DNA of 64,000 bases from Atopomonas hussainii (GCF_900109735.1 NZ_FOAS01000012.1:62001-126000), one strand, 5' to 3'. Positions 39,533-52,122 are shown, counted from the first letter of the stretch. Translations and numbers: made by a program. Notes: a model not told the origin generated them from the letters alone.

Positions 39533-39706
39533 ATATCCTCCCCTTGGGATAAACCCAGCCGACTTACCTCGGATGGGTTACTTGCGACAGACGAAAAAGA
39601 TGACCGATTATAGCCAACCGCGCGGCCATCACAGAACCGCGCCTGCATGCCGCCTAGGATGGCAGGCATTCTCTATACTCAAGCGCAAAGACAAGAAGGA
39701 ACCTTC

Positions 39707-41574
<1,868 letters not shown>

Positions 41575-41577
41575 CAC

Positions 41578-43581
<2,004 letters not shown>

Positions 43582-43675
43582 GGTGCGCGGGAAAGCCCGC
43601 ATGTTTCTGAGGGTTAAGCGCCCTTGGCGAGCGTGGCACAATGGCGCCCTCTCTCTCGCCGCGTAAGGTTTTCCC

Positions 43676-44251
43676 ATGAGCAATCGCCTCACCCGCATTT
43701 ACACCCGCCAAGGCGACAAAGGCCAAACCTCGCTGGCCGACGGCAGCCGCGTGAGCAAAACCCACCCGCGTATCGAAGCGATTGGCTCGGTGGATGAGCT
43801 GAACAGCCAGCTGGGCTTATTGATTGCTGAACTGCTCGCTGCCGTGGCAGAAAAACCCGCGCTGCAAGAAGCGCTGGATGTGCTGCAACCGATTCAGCAC
43901 CGCTTATTCGACTTAGGCGGCGAGCTGGCCATGCCCGAATGGAGCGCCCTGCAGCAAGCGCATATCGACGCCATGGAAGCGCAAATTGATCTGTGGAATA
44001 ACGAGCTTGGCCCGCTGGAGAACTTCATTCTGCCCGGCGGCTCGCGCCTGCTGGCCCAAGCCCATGTGTGCCGCACCCTCGCGCGCCGCGCCGAACGTCG
44101 CTGTCAGCAGCTGGGCGATGTTGAGCCAGTTGCCGGCCTCGCCCAACCGTATCTGAATCGCCTCTCGGACTTGCTGTTTGTTGGCGCACGCATCATCGGC
44201 CGCCGCGAAGGCTGCGCCGAAGTGTTGTGGGTGCCAGCAACTGCCGAGTAG
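43676..44251 (+). CDS. PduO-type cob(I)alamin adenosyltransferase
   Basis: 191 residues. The ATP-binding N-terminus RIYTRQGDKGQTSLADGSRVSKTHPRIEAIGSVDELNSQLGLL and the later LPGGSRLLAQAHVCRTLARRAERR and PYLNRLSDLLFVGARII are diagnostic for the PduO family of corrinoid adenosyltransferases, which make adenosylcobalamin from ATP and cob(I)alamin. It follows the kinase gene with a 94-base gap, probably with its own promoter, and ends at a bidirectional terminator shared with nadE. Confidence 0.94.
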   Translation: MSNRLTRIYTRQGDKGQTSLADGSRVSKTHPRIEAIGSVDELNSQLGLLIAELLAAVAEKPALQEALDVLQPIQHRLFDLGGELAMPEWSALQQAHIDAMEAQIDLWNNELGPLENFILPGGSRLLAQAHVCRTLARRAERRCQQLGDVEPVAGLAQPYLNRLSDLLFVGARIIGRREGCAEVLWVPATAE

Positions 44252-44277
44252 TGGGCTCGCCAACATTGGGCTCACCA

Positions 44278-44312
44278 ACAAAAAAGGCGCTGAATCATCA
44301 GCGCCTTTTTTG
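44278..44312. terminator. Bidirectional terminator between adenosyltransferase gene and nadE
   Basis: The stem GGCGCTGA (44286-44293) / TCAGCGCC (44298-44305) is flanked by AAAAA and TTTTTT, directly next to the nadE stop. Confidence 0.9.
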
Positions 44313-45941
44313 TTAATCCCCGATCTTCCAACCTGAGGTAATCGGATAACGCCGATCGCGGCCAAAGCCCCGCTGCGTCACGCGCGGGCCCACCGCCGCT
44401 TGGCGGCGTTTGTACTCGTTAAGATCCACCAAACGTACCACCTTGCGCACTACGTCCTCATCAAAGCCTTCGGCAACGATGGCATCGGCGGAGAGGTCGT
44501 ACTCGATGTACAGCTTGAGGATTTCATCCAGCACGGGGTACGGCGGTAGCGAGTCTTCGTCTTTCTGATCGGGCGACAGCTCGGCTGACGGCGGACGATC
44601 AATCACTCGCTGCGGAATCACCGCGCCAAGACTGTTGCGGTATTCGCAGAGGCGGAAGACCAAGGTTTTCGGCACGTCTTTGAGCACATCAAAGCCACCG
44701 GCCATGTCGCCATACAGGGTGGCGTAGCCGACCGCCATCTCGCTCTTGTTGCCGGTGGTCAGCACCAAGTAACCCTTCTTGTTGGAGATCGCCATCAGCA
44801 AGGTGCCACGGCAACGCGCTTGCAGGTTTTCTTCGGTGGTGTCGCGGCCTAAGCCCTCGAACACAGGCGCCAGCGTCGCCTGAAAGGCCTCGACCATGTC
44901 GGCAATCGGCAGCACGCGGTAGGTCACGTTGAGCAGGCGCGCTTCTTCAGCGGCATCATCCAAGCTCATTTGCGCGGTGTAGTGGTAGGGCATCATCACC
45001 GCCTCGACGCGCTCGGCGCCTAAGGCATCCACCGCCACGGCCAACGTCAGTGCCGAGTCGATACCGCCAGACAAACCGAGCACCACGCCTTTAAAGCGGT
45101 TTTTCTCCACATAGTCGCGCACGCCGGTGACCAGCGCCTGATACACCGAGGCTTCCAGCGCGGGCAGTTCGGCACACTTGCCGGGCAGCGCAGTCACCCG
45201 CTCAGCCACACGCAAATCCACCGGGAATAAACCAGCGACAAACGCAGGGCAGCGTTGCAACACCTCGCCCTCGGCACTCATCAGCAGCGAGCCGCCGTCG
45301 AACACTAGCTCGTCCTGCCCGCCGACTTGGTTGACATAAACAATCGGCATGCCGCCTTCGCGAGCACGCTCGGCCAGCATGGCCTCGCGCTCGCTTTGTT
45401 TGTCTAAGTGGAATGGCGAGGCATTCAAGCTCAGCATCAGCTGTGCGCCGGCGGCCTTGGCCTGCGCCATGGGCTCGGCGAACCAGATGTCTTCGCAGAT
45501 GGTCAGCGCCACCGGCACGCCTTTAACCTCCAGCACGCACGGCTCGCTGCCAGCGCTGAAGTAGCGCTTCTCGTCGAACACTTGGTAGTTGGGTAGCTTT
45601 TGCTTGTAGTAGCTGGCGAGGATTTGCCCGTCGGCCAGCACAGCCGCCGCGTTATAACGCAGCTCGCCGTCGACCCACGGATATCCAACCACCATATAAA
45701 TGCCGCTCACCGCCTGCGCCAGCTCGTGCAGTGCGCGCTCGATGCGGCGTTGCATGCTCGAGCGCAGCAGCAAGTCTTCCGGCGGGTAGCCCGACAGCGC
45801 CAGCTCAGGGAACACAATCACATCGGCGTGCTGCTCATCACGCGCCTGCTGCGCGGCGGCAATCAAGCGCGCCAAATTGCCGTGCACGTCGCCCACATGC
45901 AAATTCAGTTGGGCCATCACAATGCGCAAGGTGTCGGTCAT
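44313..45941 (-). CDS. nadE: Glutamine-dependent NAD+ synthetase
   Basis: 542 residues from MTDTLRIVMAQLNLHVGDVHGN (GGAG upstream). The N-terminal glutaminase (nitrilase fold) has catalytic Glu in FPELALSGYPPEDLLLR, Lys in YYKQKLPNYQVFDEKRYF and Cys in ALTICEDIWF. The C-terminal synthetase has the P-loop VLGLSGGIDSALTLAVAVDAL, TGNKSEMAVGYATLYGDMAGG and RPPSAELSPDQKDEDSLPPY. It converts nicotinic acid adenine dinucleotide to NAD with glutamine as nitrogen donor. The gene lies divergent from the PP0621-like gene. Confidence 0.96.
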   Translation of the reverse strand: MTDTLRIVMAQLNLHVGDVHGNLARLIAAAQQARDEQHADVIVFPELALSGYPPEDLLLRSSMQRRIERALHELAQAVSGIYMVVGYPWVDGELRYNAAAVLADGQILASYYKQKLPNYQVFDEKRYFSAGSEPCVLEVKGVPVALTICEDIWFAEPMAQAKAAGAQLMLSLNASPFHLDKQSEREAMLAERAREGGMPIVYVNQVGGQDELVFDGGSLLMSAEGEVLQRCPAFVAGLFPVDLRVAERVTALPGKCAELPALEASVYQALVTGVRDYVEKNRFKGVVLGLSGGIDSALTLAVAVDALGAERVEAVMMPYHYTAQMSLDDAAEEARLLNVTYRVLPIADMVEAFQATLAPVFEGLGRDTTEENLQARCRGTLLMAISNKKGYLVLTTGNKSEMAVGYATLYGDMAGGFDVLKDVPKTLVFRLCEYRNSLGAVIPQRVIDRPPSAELSPDQKDEDSLPPYPVLDEILKLYIEYDLSADAIVAEGFDEDVVRKVVRLVDLNEYKRRQAAVGPRVTQRGFGRDRRYPITSGWKIGD

Positions 45942-46063
45942 ACCAGCTCTCCACAAAACCGGCGGCCATTGTCCCGCATGCGCCAGCGCGGAACAACGGC
46001 GGATAGGCTGCGCCGCTTAAGCGCGTGGGCTACACTGGGCCACCCGCTGGAAATGAGGTGCTC

Positions 46064-46297
46064 ATGGGATTGTTCCGCCTGCTCTTGCTCGGCGCTGTGA
46101 TTGCAGCGGTTTTGCTGCTGTGGCGACGTTTTAAAAACCGCAACACCACCGCCCAACAACAGCCCACCGCCGACGAGCCCATGGTGCGCTGCCAACATTG
46201 CCGCGTGCATTTACCCAAAGCCAAGGCCATCGAAACTTCACAAGGCTGGTTCTGCAGCCAACAGCACGCCGAGGCGGGCCCGCGTGAGCCACGCTAG
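46064..46297 (+). CDS. PP0621-family small membrane/zinc protein
   Basis: 77 residues from MGLFRLLLLGAVIAAVLLLWRR (GAGGTG just upstream). One N-terminal membrane segment and a basic, Gln-rich linker precede a zinc-finger-like module VRCQHCRVHLPKAKAI...WFCSQQHAE (C-x2-C ... C-x3-H). It corresponds to the PP0621 family of Pseudomonas, of unknown function. It overlaps the pilS start by 14 bases, so the two are translationally linked. Confidence 0.85.
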   Translation: MGLFRLLLLGAVIAAVLLLWRRFKNRNTTAQQQPTADEPMVRCQHCRVHLPKAKAIETSQGWFCSQQHAEAGPREPR

Positions 46298-47885
46298 CAC
46301 ACAAACCTTCCCCCTGCGCGGCGCCACGGCGCTGCGCAGCTTGCGCCTGTATAACCTCTACCGCGTGGTGCTGGGGCTGATTCTGGTGCTGGTGGTCAGC
46401 GGCAATATTCACCACGACTTGCTGCGCTTAAGCGATGACGACCTGTTCACCGCACTGGCGTGGATTTACCTGATCAGCAACGTGCTGGTCAGCGTGTTGC
46501 TGTTACGCCCGCCCACCCCGCTGCTCAGTTTTAGCCTTGGCGTGTTGGATATCGGCCTACTCGGCGCCTTGTATTACAGCGCCGGCGGCGCACCGAGCGG
46601 CACCGGCAACTTGATGATCATTGCCGTGGCCATCGCCAACATTTTGGTGCCGGGGCGCATCGGTTTGCTGTTGGCCGCACTGGCGACCATGGTGGTAATG
46701 GGTGTCACCCTGCACATGAGCCTGAGTGACAGCAGCGCCAGCAGCCAGTTCTTGCAAGCGGGCACCTTAGGCGGGCTGTTCTTCGCCGCCGCGCTGTTTA
46801 CCCAAGGCGTGACGCGCCGCGCGCAACAAAGCGAAAGCATTGCCGAGCAGCGCGCCGCCGACGTAGCCGGCCTGCAAGAAATGAACACGCTGATTCTGCA
46901 GCGCATGCGCACCGGCATCTTAGTGCTCGACGCCAGCCACCAAGTGCTGCTCACCAACCCCGGTGCGCAAAGCCTGCTCGGCCAGCAGGGCTTAACCGGG
47001 CAATACTTAGACCCACTGGTGCCCGAGCTGGTCAAACGCCTACAGCAATGGCTGCACAACCCCACCCTGCGCCCGCAAAGCTTTCGCGGCCATCCCAATG
47101 GCCCTGAGTTACTGCCCAGCTTTGTGCCACTCAAGCGCGGCGAGCAAGCCAACTACCTGGTGTTTTTAGAAGACTTATCGCAAATCGCCCAGCAAGCGCA
47201 GCAGCTCAAACTCGCTTCGCTGGGGCGCTTAACCGCCGGCATTTCGCACGAAATTCGCAATCCCTTGGGCGCCGTCAGCCACGCCGCGCAGCTGCTGCTG
47301 GAATCGGAAGAACTCGATAAGCCCGACCGCCGTCTGGCACAGATCATTCAAGATCACTCGCGGCGCATGAACTTAATCATCGAAAACGTCTTGCAGCTCT
47401 CACGCCGCCAAGCCGCCGAGCCACAACTGCTGGATTTAAAATATTGGCTGCACCGTTTTGCCAGCGAGTTCCGCAGCACGCATCCGCAAGCCGGTACACT
47501 GCACCTCGCCACCAGCCAAGGCTCGGTGCAAACCCGCATGGACCCCAACCAGCTAACCCAAGTACTCAGCAACTTGGTGCAAAACGGCCTACGCTACAGC
47601 CAGCAAAAGCATGGCCAAGCGCAGGTTTGGCTAAAGCTGTACAAGGACGACAACAGCGAACTCCCCGTACTGGAAGTACTCGATGACGGCCCCGGCGTGC
47701 ACCCAGAACGCCGCGAGCAACTCTTCGAGCCTTTCTACACCACCGAAAGCAAAGGTACGGGTTTGGGACTGTATATTTCCCGTGAGCTATGCGAGAGCAA
47801 CCAGGCCCGCCTGGATTACCTGCCGCGCGAGGAAGGCGGCAGCTGCTTCCGTATCACCTTTGCTCACCCGCGCAAGATGAGTTGA
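46284..47885 (+). CDS. pilS: Type IV pilus sensor kinase PilS
   Basis: 533 residues if the GTG at 46284 is the start (a GAGGCGGG precedes it); P. aeruginosa PilS is about 530. The N-terminal part has six hydrophobic segments (about residues 25-180), then a PAS-like linker (ILQRMRTGILVLDASHQVLLTN), the His box ASLGRLTAGISHEIRNPLGAVSHA and ATP-binding motifs NLVQNGLRYS, LEVLDDGPGVHPERREQLFEPFYTTES and GTGLGLYISRELCES. PilS senses pilin in the membrane and controls PilR. The exact start is uncertain because no ATG gives the right length. pilR follows after five bases. Confidence 0.93.
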   Translation: MSHASTQTFPLRGATALRSLRLYNLYRVVLGLILVLVVSGNIHHDLLRLSDDDLFTALAWIYLISNVLVSVLLLRPPTPLLSFSLGVLDIGLLGALYYSAGGAPSGTGNLMIIAVAIANILVPGRIGLLLAALATMVVMGVTLHMSLSDSSASSQFLQAGTLGGLFFAAALFTQGVTRRAQQSESIAEQRAADVAGLQEMNTLILQRMRTGILVLDASHQVLLTNPGAQSLLGQQGLTGQYLDPLVPELVKRLQQWLHNPTLRPQSFRGHPNGPELLPSFVPLKRGEQANYLVFLEDLSQIAQQAQQLKLASLGRLTAGISHEIRNPLGAVSHAAQLLLESEELDKPDRRLAQIIQDHSRRMNLIIENVLQLSRRQAAEPQLLDLKYWLHRFASEFRSTHPQAGTLHLATSQGSVQTRMDPNQLTQVLSNLVQNGLRYSQQKHGQAQVWLKLYKDDNSELPVLEVLDDGPGVHPERREQLFEPFYTTESKGTGLGLYISRELCESNQARLDYLPREEGGSCFRITFAHPRKMS

Positions 47886-47890
47886 CCTTG

Positions 47891-49237
47891 ATGAGCCGCA
47901 AAACCGCCCTGATTGTCGATGACGAACCGGATATCCGCGAACTGCTGGAGATCACCCTCGGGCGTATGAAGCTCGACACCCGCAGCGCGCGCAATGTGAA
48001 GGAAGCGCGCGAGATGCTCGCCCGCGAACACTTCGACCTGTGCCTGACCGACATGCGCCTGCCCGATGGCACCGGCCTCGAGCTGGTGCAGCACATCCAA
48101 AAGCAGCACCCGCAAACCCCGGTGGCGATGATCACCGCCTACGGCAGCCTCGACACCGCCATCGCCGCGTTAAAAGCGGGCGCCTTCGACTACGTGACTA
48201 AGCCGGTAGAACTGCCGCGCCTGCGCGAGCTGGTCAACAGCGCGCTGAACATTCCTGCCCCCGGCGCCGCACTACCCGCTGCCGCCGAAGCCAGCCAGCA
48301 ATTGCTCGGCGAATCGGCACCGATGAAGGCGCTACGCAAACAGATTCTCAAGCTCTCACGCAGCCAAGCGCCGGTGTACATCAGCGGCGAATCCGGTAGC
48401 GGTAAAGAGCGCGTCGCGCGGCTGATTCACGCCCAAGGCCCGCGCGCCGACAAGCCGTTTGTGCCGGTCAACTGCGGCGCGATTCCCAGCGAGCTGATGG
48501 AAAGCGAGTTCTTCGGCCACAAAAAAGGCAGCTTCACCGGCGCCGGCGAAGACAAGCTCGGCCTATTCCAAGCGGCCAACGGCGGCACCTTGTTCCTCGA
48601 CGAAGTGGCCGATCTGCCGTTGTCGATGCAGGTCAAACTGCTGCGCGCCATTCAAGAAAAAGCCGTGCGCCCGGTCGGCGGCCAGCAAGAAATCGCCGTC
48701 GATGTGCGCATCCTAAGCGCCACCCACAAAGACCTCGCCGGCGAAGTAGCGGCCAACCACTTCCGCCAAGATCTTTACTACCGCTTAAACGTCATCGAGC
48801 TGAAAGTACCGCCGCTGCGCGAACGCCGCGAAGACGTACCGCTACTGGCCGAGCACATCCTCAACCGCTTAGGCCAAGACCTCGACCTGCCGCCGGTGTC
48901 GCTAAGCCAAGACGCGCAAGGCAAGCTGCTCAACTACCGCTTCCCCGGCAACGTGCGCGAGCTAGAGAACCTGCTCGAACGCGCCTTCACCCTGTGTGAA
49001 GACGACATCATCGAAGCCCGCGACCTGCACTTCGCCGACGCCCCCGGCGCCATCAGCGAAGGCATGCCGACCTTGGGCCAAGTGGATAACCTTGAGGACT
49101 ACCTCGAAGACATCGAACGCCGCGCCATCATGCAAGCGCTGGAAGAAACCCGCTGGAACCGCACCGCCGCCGCGCAGCGCCTTGGCCTGACCTTCCGCTC
49201 GATGCGCTATCGCTTAAAGAAATTGGGCATTGATTGA
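47891..49237 (+). CDS. pilR: Sigma-54-dependent response regulator PilR
   Basis: 448 residues from MSRKTALIVDDEPDIRELLE. The receiver domain has DDEPD, D57-region LCLTDMRLPDGTGLE and the Lys in VTKPVELPRL. The AAA+ domain has Walker A ISGESGSGKERVARLIH, the sigma-54 loop GSFTGA, Walker B GGTLFLDEVADLPL and the arginine finger region FRQDLYYRLNVIELKVPPLRERREDVP. A Fis-type HTH ends the protein (WNRTAAAQRLGLTFRSMRYRLKK). It activates pilA with sigma-54. It ends 30 bases before the first 53-bp repeat; the usual neighbouring pilus genes are not seen. Confidence 0.95.
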   Translation: MSRKTALIVDDEPDIRELLEITLGRMKLDTRSARNVKEAREMLAREHFDLCLTDMRLPDGTGLELVQHIQKQHPQTPVAMITAYGSLDTAIAALKAGAFDYVTKPVELPRLRELVNSALNIPAPGAALPAAAEASQQLLGESAPMKALRKQILKLSRSQAPVYISGESGSGKERVARLIHAQGPRADKPFVPVNCGAIPSELMESEFFGHKKGSFTGAGEDKLGLFQAANGGTLFLDEVADLPLSMQVKLLRAIQEKAVRPVGGQQEIAVDVRILSATHKDLAGEVAANHFRQDLYYRLNVIELKVPPLRERREDVPLLAEHILNRLGQDLDLPPVSLSQDAQGKLLNYRFPGNVRELENLLERAFTLCEDDIIEARDLHFADAPGAISEGMPTLGQVDNLEDYLEDIERRAIMQALEETRWNRTAAAQRLGLTFRSMRYRLKKLGID

Positions 49238-49267
49238 TCACCCAGCCCACCGCCAAAACCGGCTAAC

Positions 49268-49320
49268 GTAGGCCGGGTTAGCCCACGGCGTAACCCGGCA
49301 AGCAGGCTGCAAGGCCTGCC
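49268..49320. repeat. REP-like palindrome, copy 1 (53 bp)
   Basis: It starts GTAGGCCGGGTTAGCC (49268), an imperfect palindrome closing with CGTAACCCGGC at 49299. A second stem (GCAGGC-TGCAAG-GCCTGC) follows, ending at 49320. The GTAG head and palindrome are typical of REP elements mobilised by RAYT transposases. It differs at one base from the copy at 50854-50906. Confidence 0.8.
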
Positions 49321-49385
49321 CTGCCTCATCACAGCAAATACCCAACCACCACAAAAAAAACCGAACCCCACACCATCAGGGAGTG

Positions 49386-50399
49386 ATGCACGTGACCAAT
49401 CTTGCCAACTTCGACACCAGCTACTGGCAACCCAAAGACCCAGCTTGGCTGGCCGCACGGGAAGCACAGTGGCCTGAAATAGAAATACTTTTGTTTGAGC
49501 TGAACAAAAGCAAGAAGGCTGTTGGTGTTATTAAGCGCTATTTTTTTAAAGGCACCTTGCCTGATTGGGATAAGCTCAGTGGCTGGGATAACTATGAGCG
49601 GCATTTAGACTTAATGCTGTTTCTCTATTTGCACCCCAGCCAAGACCCGGCGGTATTAGCCCCCTTGCGCGATGCATATATTCGCTTGCGGCATGTGCAA
49701 CCACGCGACATTGAAACGGGCTTTCAACAGCTCATCAGCATAGGGATGATTCAGGCGGCCGGCGGAGGGGGGCATAGGTTTCGTTATGAAACGGTGGCGA
49801 AGGCTTTACCGCATCTGCTGGCAAATTTTTCCGTAGGTGATGACGGTTTCATTACAATTAAAGCGCATATTACGGGGCATAGTGAGCGGCTATTTCGCTT
49901 ATTGTTTACCGACCCGCAGCAGCAAGTCATTAACTTGCCAAAGCGCTTGCCGGCGCAGATACCGCAGCACGGCTTTCGCGATGTCTGGGAGTGGTCGCAA
50001 TGGTTGACCCTTGAGTTGCCCTTAGGGCCGTGCGCCAGCGATATGCTTTACCAATACGATTACCCTCTGGAATTTTGGTATGCCCAGTGTGGTTGCGATT
50101 TGCCACGTTTTGATCAAGCTGCTCGCTCACCTAGAGTTGTTGAGTTATTCATCAAGGCATTCTACCGCTTTCAGCATTTCTTCGATGTGCACGCCGCAGA
50201 CGACCCGCGCGCGCCCCTTGTGCGCAAAGTTGTGCAAATGCTCGACACGCGTGAGTTTGTACAGCCGGTCAAGCTGCTGTGGAATGAGGTAAAAGCCGGT
50301 GAGGTGGTGGTGACTGACCCTTGGAGCCCCGACTGCAAGCTGAAAAAGTCTGCCTTATGGAGCGCCTTTAAAATTAAACCCGAGTGGCCGAGTGTATGA
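49386..50399 (+). CDS. Unrecognised protein, first gene of a two-gene cassette
   Basis: 337 residues from the ATG at 49386; a GTG two codons in (49392) has better spacing from the AGGGAG and may be the true start. I do not recognise a family. The chain is soluble-looking, with many aromatic residues (DTSYWQPKDPAWLAAREAQWP; LPDWDKLSGWDNYERHLDLML; PLEFWYAQCGCDLPRFDQ) and a basic C-terminus (CKLKKSALWSAFKIKP), with no signal peptide or membrane segment. Its first 700 bases are clearly more AT-rich than the neighbours, suggesting transfer. The next gene overlaps its stop (ATGA), and both lie between two nearly identical REP-like repeats. Confidence 0.75.
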   Translation: MHVTNLANFDTSYWQPKDPAWLAAREAQWPEIEILLFELNKSKKAVGVIKRYFFKGTLPDWDKLSGWDNYERHLDLMLFLYLHPSQDPAVLAPLRDAYIRLRHVQPRDIETGFQQLISIGMIQAAGGGGHRFRYETVAKALPHLLANFSVGDDGFITIKAHITGHSERLFRLLFTDPQQQVINLPKRLPAQIPQHGFRDVWEWSQWLTLELPLGPCASDMLYQYDYPLEFWYAQCGCDLPRFDQAARSPRVVELFIKAFYRFQHFFDVHAADDPRAPLVRKVVQMLDTREFVQPVKLLWNEVKAGEVVVTDPWSPDCKLKKSALWSAFKIKPEWPSV

Positions 50400-50827
50400 G
50401 TGCTGCCCTGCGTTCGAGCCTGCGCATTCACCGCCGCCAGCTGGCGGCCGTGTTGCAGGCGCTGGATTACCAGCCCGATGAAGACTTCAGCTTGGCGCAC
50501 AACGTGTGCGACTGCCTAAGCGACTACCATTGGTACGCCGCAGCCCCGCAGGATGAATGGCTGAGCTTTGAGTTTGCCTCAGACGATGACGAGCAAATGG
50601 ACTGGGAAGTCTTACTGACCCTCACCCCCTTTCTTGAAGAAGGCAGCTATTACGAAGAGCGCGCTGGCGATTACGTGCTTGATGCCCAAGGCCAGCAACG
50701 CACCGGGCTGATCCGCGCCTGGGTAGAGCAAGGTCAGCTCAAGGGCATGATCTATGCGCTAGTGCCAGACCCAACCGGGTCGGCAGTGCGTGAGCCCGTC
50801 GCAGCGCTTGACCCACGGATGATTTAG
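50396..50827 (+). CDS. Unrecognised acidic protein, second gene of the cassette
   Basis: 143 residues from the ATG at 50396, which overlaps the previous stop (ATGA), so translation is coupled. The protein is strongly acidic (DDDEQMDWEVLLTLTPFLEE; YYEERAGDYVLDAQGQQ) and small, with no membrane segment or catalytic motif. I do not recognise a family. Its base composition is nearer the host than that of the first gene. A small acidic partner behind a more basic protein would fit an immunity or antitoxin role, but this is only a pattern-based guess. The second REP-like repeat begins 26 bases after the stop. Confidence 0.72.
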   Translation: MSAALRSSLRIHRRQLAAVLQALDYQPDEDFSLAHNVCDCLSDYHWYAAAPQDEWLSFEFASDDDEQMDWEVLLTLTPFLEEGSYYEERAGDYVLDAQGQQRTGLIRAWVEQGQLKGMIYALVPDPTGSAVREPVAALDPRMI

Positions 50828-50853
50828 CCCGCTCACCGCGTTCTGCCAATCCC

Positions 50854-50906
50854 GTAGGCCGGGTTAGCCAACGGCGTAACCCGGCAAGCAGGCTGCAAGG
50901 CCTGCC
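50854..50906. repeat. REP-like palindrome, copy 2 (53 bp)
   Basis: Same orientation as copy 1 at 49268-49320, with a single difference inside the loop (GCCAACGG instead of GCCCACGG). The two copies bracket the two-gene cassette 1.53 kb apart. Confidence 0.8.
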
Positions 50907-50990
50907 GGAGGCCCCTCAAACCAAGCCACCCTCGCGCTGACCGAAACGAGCCTTGAGCTACAGAGATAACTTTCGGAGTTAGCGGAAGCC

Positions 50991-51175
50991 TCTCATTGCG
51001 CCTTCCCGGCGCGTCACTTTCTTCTTGCGTGCCCAAGAAGAAAGTAACCAAAGAAGAAGGGCACCCTGTGTCCGGGTTTGGCCTACGGCCAAACTCCCTT
51101 CGCGCCGGGCCTGCTCCACGGGTCGCGGCGAAGGGCCATCCTGGCCCATCGCCACTCGCTCGACATCCCTGTCTC
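50991..51175. repeat. Hairpin-rich repeat, left arm
   Basis: A non-coding arm of nested inverted repeats. The first is ACTTTCTTCTTG (51016-51027) pairing with 51034-51045 around a six-base loop. The second is GTTTGGCC/GGCCAAAC (51076-51083, 51087-51094). The third is GGGCCA/TGGCCC (51133-51138, 51142-51147). It runs in the same order as the reverse complement of 51370-51545. I recall similar intergenic sequences as common in Pseudomonas genomes, where they generate spurious annotated ORFs. Confidence 0.65.
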
Positions 51176-51369
51176 GCGCCCCGCTGCGCAAACTCTCTGC
51201 TCAGCCGAACACCAAGGGGTTGTCGCCTTCGCACGAAATGCGTTTGCCAAACATCAACAATAGAAATACGCCGGCTCAGCAAGAGCTCACACATTGAAAC
51301 CACCAAACCATCGACCTGCACCAACGCCCCCTTCAGCAGGCCGAGTGGAAGGTTTCTGCAAGAGGTTAA

Positions 51370-51545
51370 GCGGCAGGGATGCCGCGCAAAGCCCGATGGG
51401 CCATGGATGGCCCTTCGGGCTGGGCCTCTGGAAGAAGCCTGGAGCGAGGGTACTCGGCGCAGCCGAGCCAATGGCGGGGGCATGTTTCTTTTGCCTTCTT
51501 TTCTTTGCGCCAAAGAAAAGAAGGTCGCCGGGAGGCGAAATCAAA
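51370..51545. repeat. Hairpin-rich repeat, right arm (inverted relative to left arm)
   Basis: It contains GGGCCAT/ATGGCCC (51398-51404, 51407-51413), CTCGGC/GCCGAG (51453-51458, 51462-51467) and a perfect 14-bp stem CCTTCTTTTCTTTG (51494-51507) / 51511-51524 with loop CGC. Read on the - strand, the order is pyrimidine-rich hairpin, GC-rich block, GAAGGGCCATCC motif, matching the left arm. The centre between the arms (about 51176-51369) shows no gene. Confidence 0.65.
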
Positions 51546-51649
51546 AACGTAACGTCAACGCCAATAATCAGCCTGACTAGAAAGCATCGTCAATGACGAC
51601 CTCTGGCAAGCTTCGGAGCCACACCGACGACTAGCTGAAAAAAACTCAA

Positions 51650-51904
51650 TCACTGCGTAGCATTCGCCGTATCCGGCGCGGCACCCGGCGCCACCTGCCC
51701 TTGGCTAGCCGCCAAAAACGCCATCATTTGCACCAAGAACAAGCCCGGATCAGCACGCTTAGCATCGTGCTTTTTAGCCACAGTGGCGGCTGCCGTCTTG
51801 GCCTCGGGCAGTTTTACCCGCGACAGTTGCAGCGATTGGTCGCTGGCCAACGCCACAGGGCTAGCGAGAGCGAGTGAAAGAACACCAGCAAGAAAGGTAC
51901 GCAT
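51650..51904 (-). CDS. Small secreted protein of unknown function
   Basis: 84 residues from MRTFLAGVLSLALASPVALA (ATG ending 51904; GGAGT seven bases upstream), a clear signal peptide cleaved after ALA. The mature part of about 64 residues is Ala/Lys-rich (LPEAKTAAATVAKKHDAKRADPG) and then hydrophobic (LFLVQMMAFLAAS), ending in a Pro/Ala tail. I do not recognise a family. The longer frame upstream has no start signal. It lies downstream of the oxoacid dehydrogenase terminator and next to the repeat region. Confidence 0.65.
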   Translation of the reverse strand: MRTFLAGVLSLALASPVALASDQSLQLSRVKLPEAKTAAATVAKKHDAKRADPGLFLVQMMAFLAASQGQVAPGAAPDTANATQ

Positions 51905-52075
51905 TAGAAGACTCCGCAAACAAAAGTGACTGCGCGGCATCCATGGTGCGCGTGGGTCTGCTTTTGGATACAAGAGCCGCGCCAAAGTTCCGTGCACGCC
52001 TCTAAACTAGGCAACCTGCGCTTTGACAGTTTGGCAATGCGGCGCTGTTTAGCCACCTGCGGTAACAACAGTGCG

Positions 52076-52122
52076 CAAAAACTGCACAGCGCGGCAAGCG
52101 GATGCCAGCGCACTGTGCAGCC
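52076..52122 (-). terminator. Terminator after the E2 gene
   Basis: The outer stem CTGCACAG (52082-52089) / CTGTGCAG (52113-52120) extends inward through GCGC and GGC pairs with single-base bulges. On the - strand it is followed by TTTTTG (52081-52076), about 20 bases past the E2 stop. Confidence 0.8.

Noticed and set aside
50833-51580. Overlapping frames of up to 226 codons on both strands in the repeat block
   Set aside because: The DNA consists of nested inverted repeats, the frames occur on both strands over the same hairpins, and none has a start signal or domain; best explained as non-coding repeat.
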